64,000 nucleotides of DNA, taken from assembly GCF_021655615.1 (NCBI RefSeq), contig NZ_AP025245.1, positions 1,798,001 through 1,862,000 of the forward strand, given 5' to 3'. The stretch comes from Acidianus sp. HS-5 (GTDB lineage Archaea > Thermoproteota > Thermoprotei_A > Sulfolobales > Sulfolobaceae). Made by a program: the position numbers and the translations under genes. This document shows, one piece after another, positions 56,226 to 64,000 of this stretch (positions are counted from its first letter, which is position 1; each line of letters begins with the position of its first letter). The notes beneath the pieces were generated by a model. The model was given only the letters and a program-made list of their open reading frames with translations. It ran no database searches and had not been told where the DNA came from.

Positions 56226-56460
56226 TATATACAGTAACTAATATTAAAAACCAAGCTATAGCTAACGTGAGACCACCTTTACCAAAAACGAGCCAATTCT
56301 TTTTAATTTTAAAGTAAAACGTTACTACTGGTATACTAACAATATACGCAATTATTACTGCTATTAATGCATAAATAAAAGATCCAGCAAACACTGAGAA
56401 TACTCCTGCTATTAATCCTAATATACCTCTCAACAAGAGAATTTTATCTTCAATATCCAC
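56212..56460 (-). CDS. EMC6-like (Rab5ip) membrane protein
   Basis: The 82-residue protein has three membrane helices (about 10-30, 35-55, 62-80) with a KKNWLVFGKGGLT loop before the last, matching archaeal EMC6 homologues of the Oxa1/EMC insertase group. I start it at GTG 56460, because the TATA element near 56487 lies 27 bases upstream. ATG 56511 would add 17 residues and would overlap the divergent NEMF start. It precedes the Mut7-C gene with 14-base overlap. Confidence 0.7.
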   Translation of the reverse strand: MDIEDKILLLRGILGLIAGVFSVFAGSFIYALIAVIIAYIVSIPVVTFYFKIKKNWLVFGKGGLTLAIAWFLILVTVYNVFG

Positions 56461-56483
56461 AGTTTTAGAATGTAAAAAGATGG

Positions 56484-56491
56484 CTATAAAG
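56484..56491. promoter_or_regulatory. Shared TATA element between emc6-like and NEMF/Rqc2-like genes
   Basis: CTATAAAG, centred near 56487, lies about 23 bases before the plus-strand start 56510 and about 27 bases before the minus-strand GTG 56460. Read on either strand it is TATA-like. The spacer between start codons is only 49 bases, so one element probably serves both leaderless transcripts. Function inferred from spacing. Confidence 0.45.
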
Positions 56492-56509
56492 TTACCAAGA
56501 AAAAATTCC

Positions 56510-58210
56510 ATGAGTTATATAGATTTACTAGCTTGGGTAGTTGAAAATAAAAACGAGTTAATAGGATGTAGAATAGATAACATTTATAATTTAGAAAAAT
56601 TAGAAAATGTGTTCATATTTAAATTGCATTGCAAGAGCTATGATAGGAATTTAATAATAGAACCAGGAACAAGAATAAACTTCACTAAATATGATATTCA
56701 AAAGGAAATAGGAAATAAGGCAAAAACTCTAAGAGAGCTAATAAGAGACCTTATAATATCTAATATTGAAATAATGGATAAGGAAAGAATTCTAAAAATC
56801 GAGTTAAGCAATGGAATGAAAATAATACTTGAATTATTACCAAGAGGATTACTTTTAGTTTTAGATAATCAAGATAAGATAAAATTTGCAACTGAATACA
56901 AAGAATTTAAAGATAGGATTGTAAAGCCGGGTTTGACATATACTCAACCGCCAAAGCCTAAAAAGACTGTTATTCCTAAAGACGTCATAAATGCTCTACA
57001 TCTAGCTGAGACCGCTAATGTAGAAGAAGAATATGATAAATTGGAAAAATCAATTATTGAAGGTAAAATAACTCCTTGTATTCAAAAAGGCATAAATTTC
57101 ATGCCAATAGAATTCGAAGGCTGTGAAAAAGGAACGTCGTTTAATGATGTTATAGATGAGTATTTTCTTGAATTAACTAAAGAAAGAGAGATACAGAAAA
57201 CAACAGAAAAAATTGAAGGAGAAAAGAAAAAGCTAGAGAAAACAATTCAACAAATAGAGGAGAATATAAAGGAATATGAAGAAAAAGCTGAAGAATTGAG
57301 AAATATAGGAAAATACCTTATGGAGCACTATATGGAAGTTGAAAATGCCGTGAAAAATAAACAAAAGAAAATTAAAGTTGGAGACAAGGAAATAGAAATA
57401 AATCCTGGCTTCTCTGTAACTAAAAATTCATCCCTCTATTTTGATAAAGCAAAAGAATATGTAGAAAAAGAGAAAAAAGCAAAAGAGACATTGGAAGAAC
57501 TTAAGAGAAAACTTAATGAAATTGAAAAAGAAATAAAAAGGGAAGAGGAAGGAAGAAGACTATCAATAAGGAAGAAAGAATGGTATGAGAAATACCGTTG
57601 GAGCTTTACTACTAATGGGTTTTTAGTAATAGCTGGAAAAGACTCAGATCAAAACGAGAGCTTAGTAAGAAAGCTTCTTGAGGATACTGATATATTCATG
57701 CATGCAGATATCCAAGGTGCTGCAACAACTATAATTAAGAATCCGAAAAATATTACGGACCAGGATATTTATGATGCAGCAGTTATTGCAGCAAGTTATT
57801 CTAGAGCTTGGAAAATGGGTTTAGCTGCAGTTGACGTATTTTGGGTTTACGGCAATCAAGTATCTAAAAGCCCACCTACTGGAGAATATTTACCTAAAGG
57901 ATCGTTCATGATATACGGTAAGAAAAACTACATTAAAGCAGTAAAATTAAGCCTTGCAATAGGTTTCAAAATAGATGATACTCTCGAAATTATAGCAGGC
58001 TCAGAAAACAGTATTTCTGCTAAAGTCAAGAATTACGTAGTGATATCTCCGGGTGAAGAATTAGAAAGAACTGTAGATAGAATAGTAAAAATACTTAGTG
58101 AATTAAATTCAATAAGTCCAAGTAAAGAACTTAAAAGTGAAGTACTATCAATATTACCAGGAAAGTCAAAAATTGTCAAAGTAGTTAAAGAAACTAACGG
58201 CAAACAATAA
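56510..58210 (+). CDS. NEMF/Rqc2/FpbA-family (NFACT) ribosome quality-control protein
   Basis: The 566-residue protein has NFACT-N (MSYIDLLAWVVENKNELIGC...), a helix-hairpin-helix region, a long coiled-coil M domain (about 230-350) and the NFACT-R domain (SFTTNGFLVIAGKDSDQNESLV; DIFMHADIQGAATTIIK). Family members bind the 50S/60S subunit carrying stalled peptidyl-tRNA and, in bacteria and eukaryotes, add Ala or Ala/Thr tails; archaeal members probably act likewise. ATG 56510 is set by the family N-terminus; ATG 56480 would add ten atypical residues. It is followed 33 bases later by Rio2. Confidence 0.9.
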   Translation: MSYIDLLAWVVENKNELIGCRIDNIYNLEKLENVFIFKLHCKSYDRNLIIEPGTRINFTKYDIQKEIGNKAKTLRELIRDLIISNIEIMDKERILKIELSNGMKIILELLPRGLLLVLDNQDKIKFATEYKEFKDRIVKPGLTYTQPPKPKKTVIPKDVINALHLAETANVEEEYDKLEKSIIEGKITPCIQKGINFMPIEFEGCEKGTSFNDVIDEYFLELTKEREIQKTTEKIEGEKKKLEKTIQQIEENIKEYEEKAEELRNIGKYLMEHYMEVENAVKNKQKKIKVGDKEIEINPGFSVTKNSSLYFDKAKEYVEKEKKAKETLEELKRKLNEIEKEIKREEEGRRLSIRKKEWYEKYRWSFTTNGFLVIAGKDSDQNESLVRKLLEDTDIFMHADIQGAATTIIKNPKNITDQDIYDAAVIAASYSRAWKMGLAAVDVFWVYGNQVSKSPPTGEYLPKGSFMIYGKKNYIKAVKLSLAIGFKIDDTLEIIAGSENSISAKVKNYVVISPGEELERTVDRIVKILSELNSISPSKELKSEVLSILPGKSKIVKVVKETNGKQ

Positions 58211-58243
58211 TAACCCTAAGGTTAATTTTATATTAATATTCTT

Positions 58244-59113
58244 ATGCCATCCCTTACTTTAGCAGAAAAAACCTCATTAGTACTTCCAGAAGATTACTCA
58301 ATACTTAAGACATTTGTTGAATTAAAAGATAAGTACGAATATTTAACCGAAGATGAGCTAAAAAATAGATTAAACTTTACAGACAGTGAGTTAAGAATTT
58401 CCTTAGAAAAACTGAGAGGATTAAAAGCAATATCTTGGGATATAATTGCTGGTAAAAGAGCTTATAAAATAACCTTCACAGGCCTAGATATCTTATCAAT
58501 AAAAATGCTTTACGTGAATAAAGTCCTAAACAGATTAGGTTTAATAATAGGAGAAGGTAAGGAAAGTAACGTATATTATGGATATGACTTTGATAACAAC
58601 ACTATAATAGCAAAATTTCATAGAGTAGGAAATACAAGTTACAAGAATGCCAGAAAATTAAGAGGATATAACGAAAGAAAAAATTGGATTTCAATAACTC
58701 TTGATAACGCAAAGAATGAATATACTGCTTTAAAGTGCTTATCAGAAAATTTAGCTAAAGTCCCTAAACCTTTAGGTTATGCATTTAATGCAGTAGTTAT
58801 GGAATATATAGAAGGGCCTAGTTTACTTAAGGCAGAATTAAATAACCCTAAGGAAGTATTAGATGAAATTTTAGGCTCTCTTAGAATTGCCTATCTGTAC
58901 TGTAATAAAATGGTACATGGAGATTTAAGTCCGTACAATATAATTATTGGAGGAAATGGAAGTCCGTACATAATTGATTGGCCCCAATGGAAACAAGATG
59001 ACAACGGGCTATTAGATAGAGATATAAATAATATAATATCCTTTTTCAATAAAAAATATGATATATCGGAAGATTTGAATTATATAATGAATTTTATCAA
59101 GGGGAAAACATGA
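58244..59113 (+). CDS. rio2: RIO2 atypical protein kinase
   Basis: The 289-residue protein has the Rio2 N-terminal winged helix (1-85) and the RIO kinase core with Lys in IIAKFHRVG, catalytic loop MVHGDLSPYNI and metal-binding IIDWPQ (usually IDFPQ; the Trp is a mild variant). It functions in late 40S/30S subunit maturation. It starts 33 bases after the NEMF gene and overlaps the DUF460 gene by 4 bases. Confidence 0.92.
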   Translation: MPSLTLAEKTSLVLPEDYSILKTFVELKDKYEYLTEDELKNRLNFTDSELRISLEKLRGLKAISWDIIAGKRAYKITFTGLDILSIKMLYVNKVLNRLGLIIGEGKESNVYYGYDFDNNTIIAKFHRVGNTSYKNARKLRGYNERKNWISITLDNAKNEYTALKCLSENLAKVPKPLGYAFNAVVMEYIEGPSLLKAELNNPKEVLDEILGSLRIAYLYCNKMVHGDLSPYNIIIGGNGSPYIIDWPQWKQDDNGLLDRDINNIISFFNKKYDISEDLNYIMNFIKGKT

Positions 59114-60942
59114 GGATAATGGGTATAGATATAAATCCTGGAAGTAGCCCGGTTAACTTATTGGACGCAAAATATTCTATAGTAATATTAGATAATAATG
59201 GAAATATAATTCAAAAATATGATGAAATAGGTATATCTAAAATTATAAGATTAGCTTGGGAATATGATATTTCTGTATTAGCTACAGATAATATATATGA
59301 ACTAGGAGAAAGTGATAGACAAGTAATTAAAATAGTTAGCTTATTTCCTGAAAACGTAGAGCTTGTCCAAGTTACTTATAATAATGGAGAGTTCATGGAC
59401 ATAAGAGAAGTAGCTAAGAATATGGGTATCGAAGTTCAAGGAAAGCCCAACCCAAGTAAAACTGCTTATTTAGCGGCCTACTTAGCGTTAAAAGGAGCAG
59501 GAACTAAAATAAAACTAACAGAAAATAAAACTAAGATAATAATTTCCAGGGGCAGACACTTAGGACCTGGCGGTATGAGTTCCAATAGGTACAAGAGACA
59601 TATTAGAGGATTAATATTGAGAGTATTTAAAGAAGTAAAGGAAACTCTTGATAAAAATAGCATAGATTATGACGTAATATTAAGGAGGTCAAGGAACGGT
59701 TTAGAAAACGCAACATTCGTAGTATATGCGCCAAGAGAAAAATTATACGGAATAGTTAAGAAGATGAGGGGACATGATGTTAACCTTGAAATTAGACCGG
59801 TTTATAAAACTAAAATAGATTTCGAGACTAATAAAAAGATAGAGAAAAAGCCCATAATAGTTGGAATAGATCCAGGCATTTTTGTAGGAATTTCCGCAAT
59901 AGATGTTCATAGTAATCCTGTGATTTTAGAGTCTAAGAAAGGAATAGATAGAGAGGAGATAATAAATAAATTATCAGAAAAAGGTTCAACCATAATAATA
60001 GCCACAGATGTGAATCCTGTACCAGACGCAGTGAAAAAGATCGCAGGGATATTAAAGGCAAAATTATACGTACCAGATAAGTCATTAAGCGTTGATGAGA
60101 AACAAAAACTGCTTCAGGAGTATTCTGAGAAGTATAACTTAAACATAACCGATCCTCACATTAGAGATTCTTTAGCAGCTGCATTAAAGGCATATAAAGA
60201 ATTAGAAAATAAACTCTCACAAGCATCATCTACTATAAGGAAACTTGGCCTAGATATAGATGAATATTTAGTATATAAGTGTATCATAGAAGGAAAAACA
60301 GTAGCAGAGTGCATAGAAAAACAGATTGAAAACGAGATTGCTGAAGAAGAAAATAAGGAAATAATAAAAGTTGAGAGAATTGAAAATAAGGAAAAACAAT
60401 CGGGTAGTAAAACTCTAACTGAAAATTCAGAATTAAAGCATGAAATATTTAGATTAAGAAGAGTAATCTCACAATTGCTGAACGAAAAATATGAGATTGA
60501 AAAGAAGTTATACGAAATTAAAACTCAGTTTAATGCGGAAGTTGAGAGAGATAGACGTATTTATAAATTAAAAACAGAACTTGAAGAAAGGAATAAATCA
60601 ATTGTGAAACTTCAAGGAGTAATAAAGGATTACTCTGATAAAATAGGTAAACTCGAAAGAATAATAGACGATTTAGTGAAAGGCAATGTAAACATTATAA
60701 AATCAAATTCATTAATAGAAATTTCAGACTACAAAGTTAGAATTTTGGGAGAAGAAGTTAACTCGGTAATATTCAGCTATGTAGGAAAAGATTTCATAAT
60801 TTGTAAATCAAACATATTAGACGACATAAATAAATTAAATAAAGAAAAAGAAATACAAAAGGAAATGGATGTTAATGATGTAAGAAATATCATTGAAGAA
60901 TATAGGAAACAAAAATTAAAACATGGAAACTTTACCGTCTAA
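59110..60942 (+). CDS. DUF460 protein with RNase H-like fold and coiled coil
   Basis: The 610-residue protein has an N-terminal RNase H-like segment (MRIMGIDINPGSSP), a KH-like or DUF460 core (about 130-245), a second RNase H-type segment IVGIDPGIFVGISAIDV with Asp, and a C-terminal coiled coil (about 430-540). Two GIDxxPG motifs suggest a nuclease or a degenerate Holliday-junction-resolvase fold. Function unknown. Overlapping rio2 by 4 bases, it is expressed with ribosome-biogenesis genes. Its end overlaps the convergent mat gene by 27 bases. Confidence 0.8.
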   Translation: MRIMGIDINPGSSPVNLLDAKYSIVILDNNGNIIQKYDEIGISKIIRLAWEYDISVLATDNIYELGESDRQVIKIVSLFPENVELVQVTYNNGEFMDIREVAKNMGIEVQGKPNPSKTAYLAAYLALKGAGTKIKLTENKTKIIISRGRHLGPGGMSSNRYKRHIRGLILRVFKEVKETLDKNSIDYDVILRRSRNGLENATFVVYAPREKLYGIVKKMRGHDVNLEIRPVYKTKIDFETNKKIEKKPIIVGIDPGIFVGISAIDVHSNPVILESKKGIDREEIINKLSEKGSTIIIATDVNPVPDAVKKIAGILKAKLYVPDKSLSVDEKQKLLQEYSEKYNLNITDPHIRDSLAAALKAYKELENKLSQASSTIRKLGLDIDEYLVYKCIIEGKTVAECIEKQIENEIAEEENKEIIKVERIENKEKQSGSKTLTENSELKHEIFRLRRVISQLLNEKYEIEKKLYEIKTQFNAEVERDRRIYKLKTELEERNKSIVKLQGVIKDYSDKIGKLERIIDDLVKGNVNIIKSNSLIEISDYKVRILGEEVNSVIFSYVGKDFIICKSNILDDINKLNKEKEIQKEMDVNDVRNIIEEYRKQKLKHGNFTV

Positions 60943-62127
60943 TATCATTTCGGTAATCTTATTGAATGACTCTAGATATTCGTCGACAATTCCATTGATC
61001 TCATTCTTTAAATCATCAGATACCTTACTATTTTCAGCACTAACTTCAACGTTGACTACTAATGGATCATCTATTGGTCTGCCTATTTGACCTAATACCT
61101 CGACCTGAACGTTCCTAATTTTAGTTTCATCCATGATCTTCCTAGAAATTAACATTGCCATAATGTTGTATATTTTACCTACGTGATTCACGGGATTTTT
61201 ACCTGCAGTAGCTTCTAAGGACATAGGTCTCATAGGCGTTATTAGTCCAACTCCTCTATTTCCCCTTCCCGTCATTCCATCATCTCCATGCTCTGCAGAA
61301 GTTCCAGTAACTGTTAAATACAATATTCCTTGGTCTATTCTATCTCCAGTGTTTATATATACATTAACCTTATGATCTGGAGCTATTCTACTTGCTAGGT
61401 CTAAAATTTTCTGCTTAGCTTCATCCTTAATAGCTAAATAATGATTAGTATCATCTATTAATTCACTTATAGTTGACATTGCAACTGTAAGATCTATTTC
61501 TTTACCTCTCCTTAGTCCCATGACTTTTATATCCTCACCAATCTCTGGAAGTTCAGATTTAACTTCCTTGGAATTTAACATTCTTTCAGTTTGATATACT
61601 AATTCTTCCAATGTGGAAAATGGAGCAAAACCTACTCCAAAACTAGTGTCATTAGATAAAGGAATTGTTTTACCTTTATTGAATATTCCAACTAGGTCTG
61701 TAGAACCTTTACCAACTTTATAATCAACAATAACATGCTTCTCTGGATCTAAATACCTGAAATTATTTTTTATCCAGCTTTTAACACTTTCAACTATTAT
61801 AGTACCTATAGGGACATTCTGAATTCCGTCTTCAGTTCTAACTTCCGTAGTAGCCCTACCTGCAACTATAATATAAATAGGCTGTATAACTTCTCCTCCT
61901 TTAAATTGCGGTTGAGCTTGACCCCCTACTACTAGAGTCTTATCTAGATTATGGTGAAGTATAGTGCCGAACCTCTTTAGGTAATATAATGATAACTTCC
62001 TACTTGCCTCTTCTGATGCAGAATCTGCAATATAATCTGGATGCCCTGTTCCTTTTCTTTCTGCTAATTCTACTGGTAGATTATTAATATCTTGAACTCT
62101 TGCAGGTTCAACTACTATGTTTTTCAT
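60916..62127 (-). CDS. mat: S-adenosylmethionine synthetase, archaeal type
   Basis: The 403-residue archaeal MAT makes S-adenosylmethionine from methionine and ATP. ELAERKGTGHPDYIADS at the start, GAFNKG-type loop VGIFNKGKTIPLSNDTSFGVGFAPFS and SAEHGDDGMTGRGNRGVGLITPMRPM are characteristic of archaeal MAT. The TATA-like attttata near 62154 lies 27 bases before the ATG. Together with ahcY it supplies and regenerates the methyl cycle. Confidence 0.95.
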   Translation of the reverse strand: MKNIVVEPARVQDINNLPVELAERKGTGHPDYIADSASEEASRKLSLYYLKRFGTILHHNLDKTLVVGGQAQPQFKGGEVIQPIYIIVAGRATTEVRTEDGIQNVPIGTIIVESVKSWIKNNFRYLDPEKHVIVDYKVGKGSTDLVGIFNKGKTIPLSNDTSFGVGFAPFSTLEELVYQTERMLNSKEVKSELPEIGEDIKVMGLRRGKEIDLTVAMSTISELIDDTNHYLAIKDEAKQKILDLASRIAPDHKVNVYINTGDRIDQGILYLTVTGTSAEHGDDGMTGRGNRGVGLITPMRPMSLEATAGKNPVNHVGKIYNIMAMLISRKIMDETKIRNVQVEVLGQIGRPIDDPLVVNVEVSAENSKVSDDLKNEINGIVDEYLESFNKITEMILDGKVSMF

Positions 62128-62158
62128 TATACTTTCACTTTCGTTTGATGTTATAAAA

Positions 62159-62422
62159 TTATTTTTCTTTATTCATTATTGTCTCATAATCAATGCTTAT
62201 AAAGAGAACATTACTACCTCTTATCAAAACTCTGCCATATTTTGCTACAGGTTCTGCAGTACCTTCTCTAAGTTCTGTGCAGTCCCTAAGTACTAAATTC
62301 ATCGTACCATCAGTTTGTTCTAATTTACCAATGTACTCTGAGCCATCCTTAAGTTTAACTAACACGATTTTATTTACAGCTGACTTAATGTTCTTTAATG
62401 GATTCTCAACCTTAGCTTGCAA
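62159..62422 (-). CDS. Sm-like archaeal protein (LSm)
   Basis: The 87-residue LSm protein has Sm1 (VLVKLKDGSEYIGKLEQTDGTMNLVLRDC) and Sm2 (YGRVLIRGSNVLFISI) motifs and forms heptameric RNA-binding rings. I choose TTG 62422 as start: GAGGAG lies 7 bases before it, and the family N-terminus is QAKVENPLK. An upstream TTG at 62446 would add eight residues and include the Shine-Dalgarno. Confidence 0.9.
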   Translation of the reverse strand: MQAKVENPLKNIKSAVNKIVLVKLKDGSEYIGKLEQTDGTMNLVLRDCTELREGTAEPVAKYGRVLIRGSNVLFISIDYETIMNKEK

Positions 62423-62528
62423 AATAAATCTCCTCTTCCTAATCAATTATTTAACTAATATAAAAGAATGACTAGAGTTTTTTACGCAAAAAGACTTTTG
62501 AATAAAAGCTAACATGAGCTTTTTATTC

Positions 62529-62837
62529 ATGGAACTTATAGTGACAGATCCAGAGGATATCTTAAGAATTTCTACAGCATTTTCTTCCATGACTAGGATA
62601 AATATACTAAAACTAGTTGCAGAAAAACCAAAAAGCATAACTGAACTAAGTAACGAGCTAATGATGTCTAAAGGCAACATAAGCTCACAAGTTGCGGAAT
62701 TACAGAACGCAGGATTAATAGAAATCTCTTATGAAAACGGAGAAAAAGGAATTAAAAAAATGATAAGATCGAAATACGATAAGATTATTATAATACTTTC
62801 AGAGTCCAGCGGCAGCCTTCAAGAATCCAACAAATAA
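62529..62837 (+). CDS. ArsR-type winged-helix transcription regulator
   Basis: The 102-residue protein has a winged helix (SSMTRINILKLVAEKPKSITELSNELMMSKGNISSQVAELQNAGLIEIS) typical of ArsR-like regulators, without obvious metal-binding Cys. ATG 62529 has the TATA-like gaataaaag near 62503, 26 bases upstream; ATG 62514 is the alternative. It is divergent from the LSm gene and overlaps the convergent pyrG end by 39 bases. Signal unknown. Confidence 0.77.
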   Translation: MELIVTDPEDILRISTAFSSMTRINILKLVAEKPKSITELSNELMMSKGNISSQVAELQNAGLIEISYENGEKGIKKMIRSKYDKIIIILSESSGSLQESNK

Positions 62838-64000
62838 CGGTGATGGACGTAGAGGCCTGCTCTTAAATTCTGGATGAGCTTGAGTTGCTACAAAGAATTT
62901 ATGATCCTTCAATTCTATCATTTCGACTAAACCGTTCTCGCTAACTCCAGAAATTACCATGCCTGCAGACTGTAATTTATCAACGTATTCAGGATTAATC
63001 TCATATCTATGCCTATGCCTCTCATAAACTTCTGGTTTACCATAAATACTATAAGCTATCGTTCCTTCCTTGAGAATAATCTTTTGAGCTCCCAACCTCA
63101 TGGTTCCACCTACTTGCGTAACCCTCTTTTGCTCATCTAAAAGAGTAACCACGGGATAAGGAGTATTAGGATCAACCTCTGTAGTATGTGCACCTTTTAG
63201 ACCTAATACGTCTCTGGCGAACTCCACTACTGCTAATTGTAAACCATAGCAAATTCCAAGATAAGGAACGTTGTTAGTTCTAGCATATTTTATTGCTTTT
63301 AGTTTTCCTTCTACGCCTCTAGCTCCGAAACCCGGTAATACCACTATTCCATCTAATCCTTTCAGTTTCTCCTCAATTGCATTATCCTTCTCCAGATCAG
63401 TAGACTCTATCCAGACTATCTGAGGTTTAATATGAAGCGACGCAGAAGCATGATATATTGCCTCCTTTATGCTCAGATAACTATCCTTTAATTTAGTATA
63501 TTTACCTACTAAACCTATTTTAACAACTTTATTACCATTCTTTAACGCATTAATAAAATTTATCCAATTATCAAGTTTAGGCTGTGAATCCTTCAGATCA
63601 AGCTTTGAGAGAACCTTTGATGGAAGTGCTTGTTTCTCTAAAATTAAAGGAACTTCATAAGCAGTTGATACATCGTAATTAGAAAAGATGTAGTCTGGTT
63701 TTACATTAGTGAATAAAGCTATTTTCTTCTTAGTTTCGTCATCTATAGGAACAATTGACCTTGCAATTATAATATCTGGCTGGATTCCTATTCTTCTTAA
63801 CTCTTGAACGCTGTGCTGCAAAGGCTTTGTTTTTAGCTCTCCAGTTATACTTAGATATTCAACTAGAGCAACATGAATAAAAACGATGTCATGCTCCTCT
63901 TCCTCTAGTTTCATTTGTCTTACTGCCTCAAGGAACGGTAGGCTTTCAATATCACCTACAGTACCTCCTATTTCAACTATTACAATATCAGCCTTATCTA
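62799..64000 (-). CDS. pyrG: CTP synthase, 5' part outside the window
   Basis: About 400 residues of the enzyme are present, ending at 62799; the N-terminal synthetase part continues beyond base 64000. The visible portion includes IVIVEIGGTVGDIESLPFLEA of the synthetase domain and the class I glutaminase domain with the catalytic Cys in LGICYGLQLAVVEFA and His/Glu in QAHPEFKSRPLRPSP. It makes CTP from UTP with glutamine. The end overlaps the ArsR-type gene by 39 bases. Confidence 0.95.
   Translation of the reverse strand, partial: DKADIVIVEIGGTVGDIESLPFLEAVRQMKLEEEEHDIVFIHVALVEYLSITGELKTKPLQHSVQELRRIGIQPDIIIARSIVPIDDETKKKIALFTNVKPDYIFSNYDVSTAYEVPLILEKQALPSKVLSKLDLKDSQPKLDNWINFINALKNGNKVVKIGLVGKYTKLKDSYLSIKEAIYHASASLHIKPQIVWIESTDLEKDNAIEEKLKGLDGIVVLPGFGARGVEGKLKAIKYARTNNVPYLGICYGLQLAVVEFARDVLGLKGAHTTEVDPNTPYPVVTLLDEQKRVTQVGGTMRLGAQKIILKEGTIAYSIYGKPEVYERHRHRYEINPEYVDKLQSAGMVISGVSENGLVEMIELKDHKFFVATQAHPEFKSRPLRPSPLFVGFLKAAAGL

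Noticed and set aside
56461..56511. ATG 56511 as start of the EMC6-like protein and ATG 56480 as start of the NEMF-like protein
   Set aside because: Both would make the two divergent coding regions overlap and would place the shared TATA element inside coding sequence; family N-termini support the shorter forms.

Overview
The window is a gene-dense, AT-rich piece of archaeal chromosome, almost certainly from a member of the Sulfolobales (Crenarchaeota/Thermoproteota). Support comes from the archaeal information-processing genes (L7Ae, L40e, aEF1B, CDC48, FEN1, aCPSF1, archaeal PheRS, AspRS and GluRS), glycerol-1-phosphate dehydrogenase for archaeal lipids, a free-standing 5S rRNA gene, tRNA genes with tiny bulge-helix-bulge introns, and many leaderless promoters with a TATA element about 26 nt before the start codon. 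An Acidianus-like genus is possible, but the sequence alone does not prove it. I found no insertion sequence, provirus, CRISPR array or replication origin, so this is core chromosome.

Layout. 1-4.1 kb: a truncated unknown gene, a membrane protein, a winged-helix protein, and an overlapping set of endonuclease III, a ParB-fold probable serine kinase and a processive-type glycosyltransferase. 4.1-9.4 kb: an Lhr-type helicase, a JAMM-type protein, an HTH-CBS regulator and Sulfolobales unknowns. 9.4-17.7 kb: metabolic enzymes, pheST and methionine aminopeptidase. 17.8-22.9 kb: a DUF1512 protein, 5S rRNA, an HD phosphohydrolase, phosphoglycolate phosphatase and gltX. 23-24.4 kb: a gene-poor stretch with tRNA-Asn, rpl7ae, a possible 39-residue gene, a palindrome and tRNA-Met. 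24.4-31.8 kb: ahcY, an FKBP isomerase, egsA, aCPSF1, tRNA-Val, a DsrE protein and a degenerate acetolactate-synthase paralogue. 31.9-40.2 kb: rpl40e, a NusA-like KH protein, aspS, truD, pth2, aEF1B, CDC48 and fen. 40.2-50.2 kb: one long heme operon (precorrin-2 dehydrogenase, hemA, hemB, hemL, hemC, hemD) that continues into an unknown small protein, a phosphodiesterase-like protein and two FAD oxidoreductase subunits. 50.2-53.7 kb: an SNM1-like nuclease, DNA ligase, a C/D-box sRNA and dCTP deaminase. 53.6-64 kb: a ribbon-helix-helix protein, protein disulfide oxidoreductase, AMMECR1, a Mut7-C nuclease, an EMC6-like protein, a NEMF/Rqc2 homologue, Rio2, a DUF460 protein, S-adenosylmethionine synthetase, an Sm-like protein, an ArsR-type regulator and a truncated pyrG.

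Functionally the window is dominated by translation and RNA handling, DNA repair and tetrapyrrole synthesis. Overlapping starts and stops (TTGA, ATAG, or tens of bases) are common and indicate translational coupling. The observations most worth following are: a fen gene whose family N-terminus can only be reached from an AUA codon overlapping the previous stop; a similar missing start for truD; a C/D sRNA whose guides look complementary to a conserved segment of 23S rRNA; two divergent gene pairs that each appear to use one central TATA element for two leaderless transcripts; and a block that places ribosome quality control (NEMF) head-to-head with an EMC6-type membrane insertase subunit.
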